From Brochothrix campestris (GTDB lineage: Bacteria; Bacillota; Bacilli; Lactobacillales; Listeriaceae): DNA of 64,000 nucleotides. Of the stretch, positions 1 through 7,315 are shown piece after piece. The position numbers and the translations under genes were made by a program. The stretch is taken from assembly GCF_046058945.1 (NCBI RefSeq), contig NZ_CP175511.1, forward strand, positions 1,054,001 through 1,118,000, written 5' to 3'. Below the pieces are notes generated by a model that did not search any database, was not told the origin of the DNA, and was given only the letters and a program-made list of their open reading frames with translations. Each line of letters starts with the position of its first letter. Positions within the stretch are counted from its first letter, which is position 1.

Positions 1-2
1 TG

Positions 3-68
3 GATGCGCAGTTGATACAATCACTCTTTAAGGATTTCTTGAAAAAAGAACAACGACGTAAAAAATAA
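3..68 (+). CDS. 3' end of a gene cut by the window edge
   Basis: An open frame runs from the window edge to a TAA at 66-68 and gives the last 21 residues of a protein (DAQLIQSLFKDFLKKEQRRKK). The tail is rich in lysine, arginine and glutamine. Too little remains to name it. No terminator hairpin follows before the alsS promoter region. Confidence 0.5.
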   Translation, partial: DAQLIQSLFKDFLKKEQRRKK

Positions 69-118
69 AACTGTTATATACTGTACTAATTTTAAAAAAC
101 ATAAAAATGGTACAGAAA

Positions 119-182
119 GTTAACAATGTTGTAACAGTTTTACATTTCACACGGTTTACTAGCGCTTTTTTTAATGTATAAT
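119..182 (+). promoter_or_regulatory. alsS promoter with an upstream inverted repeat
   Basis: A promoter-like pair TTTACT (155-160) and TATAAT (177-182) is spaced by 16 bp. Just upstream lies TGTAA-CAGTT-TTACA (130-144), a perfect 5-bp inverted repeat, overlapping a looser palindrome GTTA.CAATG.TTG.AAC at 119-135. The position next to the -35 suggests a regulator site for the acetoin genes. The regulator is unknown. Confidence 0.5.
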
Positions 183-268
183 TATCACATAGTTTGAATT
201 TATTTATTTCCTGTATCATAATGGTTCTTTTTTACAGTAGTACAATAAACGAAAAGGTGATGATAGTT

Positions 269-1945
269 ATGACAAACGAAACAAAACGAACTACAGGTGC
301 TGACTTATTTGTCGACACATTAATTAACAACGATGTGGAGTACGTGTTTGGTATTCCAGGGGCTAAAATTGATAAAGCGTTCGATATTTTAGCAGAACGC
401 GGACCAGAAGTCATTGTCTGCCGTCATGAACAAAATGCGACATTAATTGCTCAAGGAATCGGCCGTATTACAGGTAAGCCGGGTGTTGTTTTAGTTACAT
501 CTGGACCAGGTGTGACTAACTTAGCAACGGGCTTAGTTACAGCAACTGCAGAAAGTGATCCTGTCTTAGCTGTTGGTGGGAATGTTACACGTAAAGATAG
601 CTTGAAACGGACGCATCAATCAATGGATAACGCCGGCTTTATGAAACATGTGACAAAGACCAGTGTTGAAGTACAAGATGCCGGTGCAATACCTGAAGCG
701 GTGACAAATGCTTATCGTGAAACGATGATGGGACGTCCGGGGGCAACCTTTGTAAGTATTCCACAAGATGTTATTAGTGCAACAGATGTAGCTGCTAAAG
801 CGATTCCGCATATTTCAGCGCCACATCTCGGATCAGCATCGAAACGTGATGTTACAACTTTAGTTGAGCGATTAAGCAAGGCTAAACTTCCAGTGCTCTT
901 ATTGGGGATGCGTGCGAGCTCAATCGAAGCAACAGCAGCGATTCGTCATTTCTTGGCAAAACATCCGATGCCAGTTGTTGAAACATTCCAAGGTTCAGGT
1001 ATTATTTCTCGTGAGCTTGAAAGTAACTTTTATGGTCGTGTTGGTTTGTTCCGTAACCAACCAGGTGATTTCTTGTTAAACCAAGCAGATCTCGTTATTA
1101 CTATTGGTTATGATCCAATCGAATATGATCCAATCATTTGGAACCCGGATAACAACCGTACTATCGTTCATCTTGATACAGTAGCAGCGGATATCGATCA
1201 CAACTACCAACCAGTAACAGAACTTGTGGGTGATATTACAGAAACGCTCGAACTTGTCACTGAACAGTTTAAAGGGATTACGTTGGACGCAACTGCCGAA
1301 GCAGTCTTAGCGGGCATACGTGAAAAACAGCGTCATACACTTGTTAAAGAACCAGCCCTCGCTGATCAAACCCGGGTACATCCGATTACGTTAGTGAATA
1401 CGTTACAACGTCTCTTAACAGATGACATGACTGTGACAGTCGATGTTGGCTCAATTTACATTTATATGGCTCGTCTATTCCGTAGCTACGAACCACGTCG
1501 TCTTCTCTTCTCAAACGGGATGCAAACACTTGGTGTCGCTTTGCCTTGGGGGATTGCTGCTTCGCTCGTTCGTCCAACTGAAAAAGTCGTGTCAATGTCA
1601 GGTGATGGTGGCTTCCTCTTTTCAGGTCAAGAACTTGAAACAGCCGTACGCTTAAAATCAAACTTAGTACACCTTGTTTGGAACGATGGTACATACGATA
1701 TGGTTGCCTTCCAGCAACAAAAGAAATACGGTAAAGATGCTGCTGTTAAATTAGGACCAGTTGATTTTGCAATGTACGCTGAGTCAATGGGGGCAAAAGG
1801 TTTACGTGTAAATGATATTAGCGAATTAGAGTCTGTTTTAAACGAAGCATTAGCAACTGAAGGGCCGGTTGTTGTTGATATTCCAGTTGATTATCGCGAC
1901 AACATCAAACTAGCCGACATGGTAATGGAAGATACAATGAACTAG
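269..1945 (+). CDS. alsS: Catabolic acetolactate synthase
   Basis: Thiamine-diphosphate enzyme that condenses two pyruvates to 2-acetolactate with CO2 release, the first step of acetoin formation in the cytosol. The ATG at 269 is chosen because AAGGTG lies 9 nt upstream; longer reading frames from 194 enter the promoter. The product is 558 aa, the usual length of AlsS. Visible motifs: RHEQNA with the thiamine-activating Glu near residue 54, the phosphate-binding stretch GDGGFLFSGQELETAV around 444, and the WNDGTYDM end of the ThDP motif near 471. No FAD-domain peculiarity of anabolic IlvB and no small regulatory subunit gene follow. Instead budA follows by 15 nt, which fits the catabolic type. 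Overflow of pyruvate to acetoin is the inferred role. Confidence 0.95.
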   Translation: MTNETKRTTGADLFVDTLINNDVEYVFGIPGAKIDKAFDILAERGPEVIVCRHEQNATLIAQGIGRITGKPGVVLVTSGPGVTNLATGLVTATAESDPVLAVGGNVTRKDSLKRTHQSMDNAGFMKHVTKTSVEVQDAGAIPEAVTNAYRETMMGRPGATFVSIPQDVISATDVAAKAIPHISAPHLGSASKRDVTTLVERLSKAKLPVLLLGMRASSIEATAAIRHFLAKHPMPVVETFQGSGIISRELESNFYGRVGLFRNQPGDFLLNQADLVITIGYDPIEYDPIIWNPDNNRTIVHLDTVAADIDHNYQPVTELVGDITETLELVTEQFKGITLDATAEAVLAGIREKQRHTLVKEPALADQTRVHPITLVNTLQRLLTDDMTVTVDVGSIYIYMARLFRSYEPRRLLFSNGMQTLGVALPWGIAASLVRPTEKVVSMSGDGGFLFSGQELETAVRLKSNLVHLVWNDGTYDMVAFQQQKKYGKDAAVKLGPVDFAMYAESMGAKGLRVNDISELESVLNEALATEGPVVVDIPVDYRDNIKLADMVMEDTMN

Positions 1946-1960
1946 GAAGAAGGAACAAAA

Positions 1961-2683
1961 ATGTCTGAAGCAAACGTCAATCAATTATTTCAACATTCAA
2001 CGATGGGAGCGCTTGTAGGTGCGCAATTTGCCGGCTCGATTACATTTGCCGATCTCTTGAAACAGGGAGATATTGGTATTGGTACCTTGCATGACTTTGA
2101 TGGCGAATTGGTGGTGATCGATGGTGAGGCTTATCAAATTAAGTCCAACGGGCAAGCCTATTTGAAAGAGCCAGAAGAAACAACGCCATTCGCGAGTGTG
2201 TCTCATTTTGAACCGTCACTTTCATTTGAAGTTAGCGGCGGAATGACACGTTTAGAAATCGAGGCGAAGATTCGTGCCTATGCTGAAATTAGCCCGAATA
2301 TCTTTTTCGCTGTCAAGCTAACGGGAACATTTAAATCGGTAGATACTCGTGTTGTACCGAAGCAAATGCGTCCGTATCAGCCACTTGTTGAAGCGGTTAA
2401 AAAACAGCCGGTCTTTCATTTTGAAAATGTCAAAGGAACAGTGCTCGGTTTTTGGACACCACCTTATTTTCAAGGAGTTGGTGTTGCGGGCTATCATCTG
2501 CACTTTATTACTGCAGAACGAGACGCCGGGGGTCACTTGTTTGCCTACGACATGTTAGAAGGCACGGTCGAATTGGCTCCACAAACAGCTTTCAAATTAC
2601 AAGTGCCACAAACAACCGAGTACTATGAAGCGGATTTAAACAATCCTAACATGGTATCGGACATTGAAGAAGCTGAAAATTAA
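1961..2683 (+). CDS. budA: Alpha-acetolactate decarboxylase
   Basis: Converts 2-acetolactate to (R)-acetoin in the cytosol and is the partner of AlsS directly upstream (15-nt gap, own site GAAGAAGG). The 240 aa length matches the family. The metal-binding histidines are visible in GYHLHFI (about residues 177-183) and in GGHLF near 192, with the conserved DAGGHLFAYDM stretch. A stem-loop with a short T-rich tail follows the stop, so alsS-budA looks like a two-gene operon. Also named alsD or aldB in related species. Confidence 0.95.
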   Translation: MSEANVNQLFQHSTMGALVGAQFAGSITFADLLKQGDIGIGTLHDFDGELVVIDGEAYQIKSNGQAYLKEPEETTPFASVSHFEPSLSFEVSGGMTRLEIEAKIRAYAEISPNIFFAVKLTGTFKSVDTRVVPKQMRPYQPLVEAVKKQPVFHFENVKGTVLGFWTPPYFQGVGVAGYHLHFITAERDAGGHLFAYDMLEGTVELAPQTAFKLQVPQTTEYYEADLNNPNMVSDIEEAEN

Positions 2684-2696
2684 ACGCGATATTTTG

Positions 2697-2730
2697 ACTA
2701 CCCAGATATTTAATTTGGGTAGTTTGTTTG
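2697..2730 (+). terminator. Terminator of alsS-budA
   Basis: ACTACCCA (2697-2704) pairs perfectly with TGGGTAGT (2716-2723) across a 11-nt loop, followed by TTGTTTG. A weak T tract, but placed right after budA. Confidence 0.75.
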
Positions 2731-2757
2731 ATATGATAGACAAAAGAGGTGAGCCGA

Positions 2758-3282
2758 ATGGCAGTAGAACGAAACATTGCAACGATTGAAACAGAGCGGT
2801 TGCTCTTAATTCCATATTATGTTGATTACGTCGCGGCCACGATGGATAGTCATCGGCGATTAGAACAACTTTGTGGCTATCAAGTGGCGCCCGAATGGCC
2901 GGGAATTGATTTCCTCTTTTACTTGCCATTTGCCTTAGAACAGTTAAATGAAAATCCAGCTGATTCCAAATGGACACGCCTAATTGTTTTAAAAGAGACC
3001 CAAGAAGTAATTGGTGAAATAGGAGGGCAAGGGACACCGAGCGAAACGAAGCGTGTTGAACTCGGATACTCGATCATTCCTCGCTGTCAGAATAAAGGGT
3101 ATATGACAGAGGCGATTGCAGCGATTTGCGAGTGGTTCATCGCTGAGGGGATGCAACACATTCGCGCCAAGTGTTTTATGTATAATACGGCATCGAAACA
3201 TGTGCTACAAAAAAATGGCTTTGAATTGGATTACTGTGAAAAAGATATTATTCATTGGCATAAACCGATAGGAGGCCAGTGA
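2758..3282 (+). CDS. GNAT family N-acetyltransferase
   Basis: A 174-residue GNAT protein of the RimJ/RimL type, which transfers acetyl from acetyl-CoA to an amino group. It starts ERNIATIETERLLLIPY, a usual RimJ/L beginning, and has the acetyl-CoA loop region around RVELGYSIIPRCQNKGYMTEAI followed by HIRAKCFMYNTASKHVLQKNGFE, typical of the C-terminal half. ATG at 2758 is preferred over GTG 2749 since AGAGGTGA sits 5 nt upstream. The target (protein N-terminus, antibiotic or metabolite) cannot be told. Its stop overlaps the region of the next gene's ribosome site, so the two are probably co-transcribed. Confidence 0.85.
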   Translation: MAVERNIATIETERLLLIPYYVDYVAATMDSHRRLEQLCGYQVAPEWPGIDFLFYLPFALEQLNENPADSKWTRLIVLKETQEVIGEIGGQGTPSETKRVELGYSIIPRCQNKGYMTEAIAAICEWFIAEGMQHIRAKCFMYNTASKHVLQKNGFELDYCEKDIIHWHKPIGGQ

Positions 3283-3284
3283 CG

Positions 3285-3752
3285 ATGACGGTTATTATTG
3301 CAAGTGGTAAACCAAAGCGGTGGGATAAATTGATAGCGGTTTGCCCACTCCCTGCTGGTGAAGTCTATACAGGGACGTTTCATCGTCTCTGTCGACAATA
3401 CGTCGAGCAATTCTTACCAAAGGAACAAGTACTTATTTTGTCACCCTTTTATGGTTTAGTAGCACTCGAGCAAATGCTAGATGAAAGCTATGATGTACGC
3501 TTTAATGCGAGTGGTCTTAATTCGACGACGATTACCGCTACGAGGTTACGGGCGCAGTGGCAACAGCACTACAGTGACGAATCGCCGTTGTATTTATTTG
3601 GTGGCCAAAAGTTTATCAAAGTGGTGGCGGCCTTTATGACAGCCACCGACGCGCAGCGTGTTCAATATCCACTCCATGGTCTTGGTGGAATTGGGAAGAT
3701 GCAACAAAGAATGAAACAAGCGATTCTGTTATCAGAACCGTTTCATAGATAA
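3285..3752 (+). CDS. Uncharacterised cytosolic protein, DUF6884-like
   Basis: A 155-residue soluble protein with no signal peptide or membrane segment. The N-terminal strand (VIIASGKPKRWDK), then VYTGTFHRLCRQYVEQF and LILSPFYGLVALEQMLDESYDVRF resemble the layout of DUF6884/YaaA-like proteins, in which a short strand is followed by 'Y.g..F......' and 'lS..yGl......YD'. The usual early cysteine is displaced (AVCPLP). No function is proposed. GGAGG at 3271-3275 lies 9 nt before the chosen ATG; GTG 3279 is the alternative. It directly follows the acetyltransferase and its terminator hairpin was split by an ISL3 element. Confidence 0.6.
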   Translation: MTVIIASGKPKRWDKLIAVCPLPAGEVYTGTFHRLCRQYVEQFLPKEQVLILSPFYGLVALEQMLDESYDVRFNASGLNSTTITATRLRAQWQQHYSDESPLYLFGGQKFIKVVAAFMTATDAQRVQYPLHGLGGIGKMQQRMKQAILLSEPFHR

Positions 3753-3900
3753 AAAAAGTGACGACAGTTAAAAACGGTTCTATAATTTATGGTGTTGGTG
3801 AATTTTCACTGATGCCTATTTTTTCGTAAAAAAATAGCAACATTTTCAAAATCCCTATAATATTAAGTCACCACAACAAATCTATAAGGGGGATTCGACA

Positions 3901-5083
3901 ATGTCAGCTATCACTTTTAATAATATCGCGAATTCCTCTGGAATTACAGATGAAACTATTTCTTTTCCAAAAACATGGTGTTTAACTCAGTTAATTAAAG
4001 GTGTTTTAAGCACTTGTTATTTGGGTACACGCTCTTACACACCCTCACGGTGTGCGAATTGCGGCTTTAATAATAAAACAGTTAAACTCATTAAACACGG
4101 AACTAAACTATCACGTATCACACTCCCTAAAACAAATAACCTTCCAACCTATCTCTTTTTAAAGAAGCAACGCTTCTTATGTAAAGGATGTAAAACAACC
4201 TTTATCGCTTCAACTTCGATGGTAAAACGAAATTGTTTTATCACCAAATGCATCATTCAAACACTAGCTGCCGAAGGGCAGTTTATTACTTCTGAAAAAG
4301 ATATCGCTTTTAGACAGAGTGTTTCAACAACTACTGTTAATCGTGCTTTACACCAATGGTCTCCTCAATTCAAACCGAACTATCAAAGGCTTCCACTACA
4401 TCTTTCAATGGATGAATTCAAATCGGTAAAGAGTGCTGAAAGTTAGATGCGTTTTATTTTCACTGATGCGAAAAAATATGAAATCATTGATATCCTCCCA
4501 TCTAGAAGATTGCATCATCGATCGTTTTCATTTGTCCCAATTAGTAACACGCTCCCTTAATCAAACACGCATTAAACTCATGAACCGTTATGATACTTCA
4601 AACTCAGAAGATAAAAAGATTTATCGTAAACTCAAAGCGTATTGGAAATTACTTCTCAAAAACAAAACAGACTTAAGCGATTTTGATTATCGCTATCATC
4701 GTTTATTTAACGGACAAAAAAGTTCGAGAGGAATCATCGATTACTTTATGACACTGGATGTTGAATTCAAAGAAACGTACGAACTAGCACAGCAATTACT
4801 GATTGCGCTACAACACAAAAATCCCCCTGCTTACCAATCACTGATTCAGACTAAAAAACCTTTCGTTTCTTCACAACTGAAACGCAGTTTAAAAACATTA
4901 AACAAGCATTTACCTGCAATCGAAAATAGTTCTAAATACGAGGATTCCAACGGGCATTTAGGAGGGATCAATAACAAAATAAAAGTGATTAAACGGATTT
5001 CGTTTGGTTACCGTAACTTTTCAAATTTCAGAAACAGGATTCTACTCGGATTCAATCATAAACGCATCGCTCCCAACTCGTAA
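3901..5083 (+). pseudogene. Broken ISL3 transposase
   Basis: The N-terminal part (3901-4446, 181 aa) carries the Cys4 zinc-binding region (CANC, then CKGCK) and a helix-turn-helix, and stops at TAG right after the first catalytic Asp in LSMDEFKSVKS. Reading past the TAG continues with MRFIFTDAKKYEIIDILPSRR, a genuine transposase stretch. It then jumps, in another frame, to CIIDRFHLSQLVTRSLNQTRI, so about 45 codons that should hold the second catalytic Asp are missing. In the C-terminal part (within 4433-5083) the family's NG.LEGINNKIK reads NGHLGGINNKIK: the catalytic Glu is Gly. Three independent lesions show it is dead. Ribosome site AAGGGGG precedes the ATG. Confidence 0.9.
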
Positions 5084-5153
5084 TTAATTGACTCTTTTAC
5101 TGTCTTTTAATACGCGAGAGCCTCAATAATAAACGTGCAGCGTCATGACGTTT

Positions 5154-5244
5154 GTGAAGGCGACTCTAGCGGGAAAAGTGGCAGCTGAATACCCCACAGC
5201 GGAGCGCGGAGGATGAAGCGTCACCCGCAGAAAGCGTCCTTCAC
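5154..5244 (+). other. Structured non-coding segment inside ISL3
   Basis: The segment is closed by GTGAAGG (5154-5160) and CCTTCAC (5238-5244). Inside it, CTAGCGGG can pair with CCCGCAG, and a GGGAAAAG...ACCCC stretch recalls the GC-rich repeats common in Bacillaceae intergenic regions (from memory, not checked). The same sequence occurs in the fragment at 34325-34561, but with an internal 49-bp deletion bounded by AGCG repeats. Confidence 0.5.
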
Positions 5245-5265
5245 ATTAGGAATGACTACAAAAAA

Positions 5266-5289
5266 GCAGCTACCAAAAAAGGTAGCTGC
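5266..5289 (-). terminator. Inward-facing terminator near the ISL3 right end
   Basis: GCAGCTACC and GGTAGCTGC form a perfect 9-bp stem around a run of six A. On the minus strand it is followed by TTTTTT. It would stop transcription entering the element from the right flank. Confidence 0.65.
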
Positions 5290-5362
5290 AAAAATGACTT
5301 ATTTTACTAAATTTTGAATAACAACACTATTTGACATAGAGCCTTAAAAACTGTCGTCACTC

Positions 5363-5560
5363 CAGATTGTAGACAAAGTCTAAACAGACTTCATTTTCTT
5401 TGTAATGCTATTACAGTGACTTTGTATACGAGATGATAAGACTGAATAGAAATGTTGTTATAGTAGGAAACACGAGCCTTAGAGGTGAGTGTACAGATGG
5501 TACTCGACTCCGATAAGGCGAGGCATTGACGACCTAGAACAGCGTTTATCTTCAGTCTGA
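5363..5560 (+). repeat. Terminator-bracketed structured repeat, copy 1
   Basis: A 198-bp element that begins CAGATTGTAGACAAAGTC and ends TTATCTTCAGTCTGA. Nucleotides 5454-5560 match 63017-63123 at 104 of 107 positions. It is flanked by two identical 30-bp copies of a terminator hairpin: the left copy (3757-3775 plus 5352-5362) is split by the ISL3 insertion, the right copy is at 5561-5590. Predicted pairing: GTAGACAAAGTC with GACTTTGTATAC, an inner hairpin TGTAAT-gct-ATTACA, and GCCTTA (5487-5492) with TAAGGC. No open frame of note. Confidence 0.8.
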
Positions 5561-5590
5561 AGTGACGACAGTTAAAAACTGTCGTCACTC
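5561..5590. terminator. Bidirectional terminator between the 3285-3752 gene and zwf (right copy)
   Basis: GTGACGACAGTT pairs with AACTGTCGTCAC with an A-rich loop, followed by TCTTTT on the plus strand. The left copy at 3757-3775/5352-5362 is preceded by seven A, giving a T run for the minus-strand zwf. The two copies are identical over 30 bp. Confidence 0.8.
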
Positions 5591-5597
5591 TTTTGGA

Positions 5598-7067
5598 TTA
5601 CGAAAGGGGGTACCATGTATGGCCATCACGCGCTAACAGTTCGTCAGCCGCGATTGGACCAGCGCTGCCTGAATCATAATTTGGTAATTCGGTAGGGCTC
5701 AATTTCCAACCTTCGTAAATACGGTCAGCCAACTGCCATGAGAGTGCTACTTCATCCCAGTGTGAGAAATAAGTGGCGTCACCGCGTAAGCAGTCGTGAA
5801 TAACTTTTTCATACGCTTCGGGCGCATTTTGGTCGACCGCATCAGCCGCTGTTTGTAGCTGTGTCGGTTGTGTCGCAAGACCAAGGCCAGGCACCTTGAC
5901 GTTAAGTTTTAAGGTAATGCTTTCGTTAGGTGCGATTTCAATCACTAACGTATTCGCAACTTTTTCGCTGCTGTCATCAAATAAGTCAGGACGATCGTTC
6001 TTGAATTCAATCACGATGTTCGTTTTTTTATTAGAGAGCCGTTTTCCTGTTCTAATGTAGATTGGCACACCGTTCCAACGATCGCTGTGAGACGTCAATT
6101 TACCAGCAACATAGGTCTCAGTCGTTGATGTCGGCGAAACGTTTTCTTCTGACCGATACGCTTTAAACGTTTGTGGGTCAGTTGGGTTTGCATCGTACTG
6201 ACCAGGAACGAATAAATTGTTAACGACATCTAATTCTGGCACATCTAACGAACGTAATAAACGCACTTTTTCGGCACGGATTTCAGCTTTATCTAATGTT
6301 AAAGGGAAGTCCATTAACAATAACGATACGACTTGTAAAATATGATTTTGGAACATATCACGTAAGGCACCGCTGTTGTCATAGTAACCACCGCGTTCTT
6401 CGACGCCAAGTTCTTCTGCTAATGTCACCTGCACATTGCTAATGTGACGGTTATTCCAGAGTGCCTCAATCATTGGATTGGCAAAGCGGATCGCCGAAAC
6501 ATTTTGTACCATTTCTTTTCCTAAGTAATGATCAATGCGGTAAATTTGATTTTCATTAAAGGCATGACCGAGTGCATCGTTTAATTCCTGTGCTGAAGCA
6601 AGGTCATGACCAAACGGTTTTTCAATCATTAGACGTTGATAACCTTTAGTTGCAACTAAGCCTTCAGATTTTAAGCGGATAGCAATTTCATTGAAGAAAG
6701 TTGGTGCCATCGCAAGGAAAAAAACACGATTGCCTTTAAGGTGATATGTTGTATCAAGCTCGTTTGATAAGTCTAACAATACCTTATATGATTCTTTGTT
6801 CGTAACATCGTGTGAACGATAATAAAAATGGGAAACGAACGCTTGGATGTGTGATTTATCGGCAATAGATGCAATCGAAGAAGCAACACGTTCGCGGAAC
6901 AAAGCGTCGGTTAACTGGCGACGTGCAGTACCAATAACGGCGAAATTTTCTTTCAAAAATCCTTTTGCATACAAACGGTAGATAGCAGGATATAATTTGC
7001 GGTTAGCTAAATCGCCTGTGCCACCAAATATTGTAATCAGTGCTGTTTCTTCAGTAATTTTAGTCAT
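5598..7067 (-). CDS. zwf: Glucose-6-phosphate 1-dehydrogenase
   Basis: Oxidises glucose 6-phosphate to 6-phosphogluconolactone with NADP+, the entry to the oxidative pentose phosphate pathway. The protein has 489 aa, as expected. The nucleotide-binding loop GGTGDLANRKLYP is at residues 15-27, the substrate-binding RIDHYLGKE near 177-185, and the catalytic-His region GALRDMFQNHILQ further on. It stands alone on the minus strand, divergent from rnz. An extended -10 (TGTTATATT, minus strand, 7121-7129) lies about 55 nt before the ATG, and a cre-like site sits upstream. Its natural terminator was duplicated by the adjacent repeat element. Confidence 0.97.
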   Translation of the reverse strand: MTKITEETALITIFGGTGDLANRKLYPAIYRLYAKGFLKENFAVIGTARRQLTDALFRERVASSIASIADKSHIQAFVSHFYYRSHDVTNKESYKVLLDLSNELDTTYHLKGNRVFFLAMAPTFFNEIAIRLKSEGLVATKGYQRLMIEKPFGHDLASAQELNDALGHAFNENQIYRIDHYLGKEMVQNVSAIRFANPMIEALWNNRHISNVQVTLAEELGVEERGGYYDNSGALRDMFQNHILQVVSLLLMDFPLTLDKAEIRAEKVRLLRSLDVPELDVVNNLFVPGQYDANPTDPQTFKAYRSEENVSPTSTTETYVAGKLTSHSDRWNGVPIYIRTGKRLSNKKTNIVIEFKNDRPDLFDDSSEKVANTLVIEIAPNESITLKLNVKVPGLGLATQPTQLQTAADAVDQNAPEAYEKVIHDCLRGDATYFSHWDEVALSWQLADRIYEGWKLSPTELPNYDSGSAGPIAADELLARDGHTWYPLS

Positions 7068-7120
7068 ATCGGTAAGCCTTCTTTCATTCTCATTTTAATG
7101 CGTTTTTGCTTGCACTTATT

Positions 7121-7129
7121 AATATAACA
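7121..7129 (-). promoter_or_regulatory. Extended -10 of the zwf promoter
   Basis: On the minus strand the bases read TG-T-TATATT, an extended -10 hexamer. No convincing -35 is seen at 17 bp. Confidence 0.4.
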
Positions 7130-7202
7130 CGAAAGCGAAAAGTCGGATAGTCAACAATCTTGAAAAAAATAAAATTATTCAAAAAAACGGCACAGGCAAC
7201 AC

Positions 7203-7216
7203 TGTAAGCGTTACCA
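7203..7216. promoter_or_regulatory. cre-like CcpA site between zwf and rnz
   Basis: TGTAAGCGTTACCA fits the cre consensus TGNAANCGNWNNCW at every fixed position. It lies between the two divergent promoters, upstream of both start regions, so either activation of zwf/rnz or little effect is possible. Confidence 0.5.
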
Positions 7217-7266
7217 TAGCTACGTGTTGATAACACACATTAAATTTATTATTACGGCGAAAATTA

Positions 7267-7275
7267 TGGTAAAAT
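7267..7275 (+). promoter_or_regulatory. Extended -10 of the rnz promoter
   Basis: TGG-TAAAAT, an extended -10, lies 41 nt before the rnz ATG. The -35 region (TATTAT) is poor, which is common for extended -10 promoters. Confidence 0.5.
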
Positions 7276-7315
7276 AAGACGTAAACCTTACATCAGAGAA
7301 AAGAGGCAAGACAAA

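Larger units (their letters stand above)
3776..5343 (+). mobile_element. ISL3-family insertion sequence with 8-bp target duplication (inactive)
   Basis: Ends are GGTTCTATAATTTATGGTG at the left and the reverse complement of GGCTCTATGTCAAATAGTG at the right, matching the ends of the second ISL3 element at 33163-33975. It is flanked by the perfect 8-bp repeat TTAAAAAC (3768-3775 and 5344-5351), the duplication length typical of the ISL3 family. The target was the loop of a terminator hairpin, whose arms now sit at both sides. The transposase is broken. About 260 bp of non-coding DNA lies between the transposase stop and the right end. Confidence 0.9.

Noticed and set aside
194..268. N-terminal extension of alsS from TTG 194
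   Set aside because: It begins 12 nt after the -10 and lacks a ribosome site; ATG 269 has AAGGTG at proper spacing.
1386..1694. 102-codon minus-strand frame within alsS
   Set aside because: Antisense to conserved ThDP-binding code; no ribosome site.
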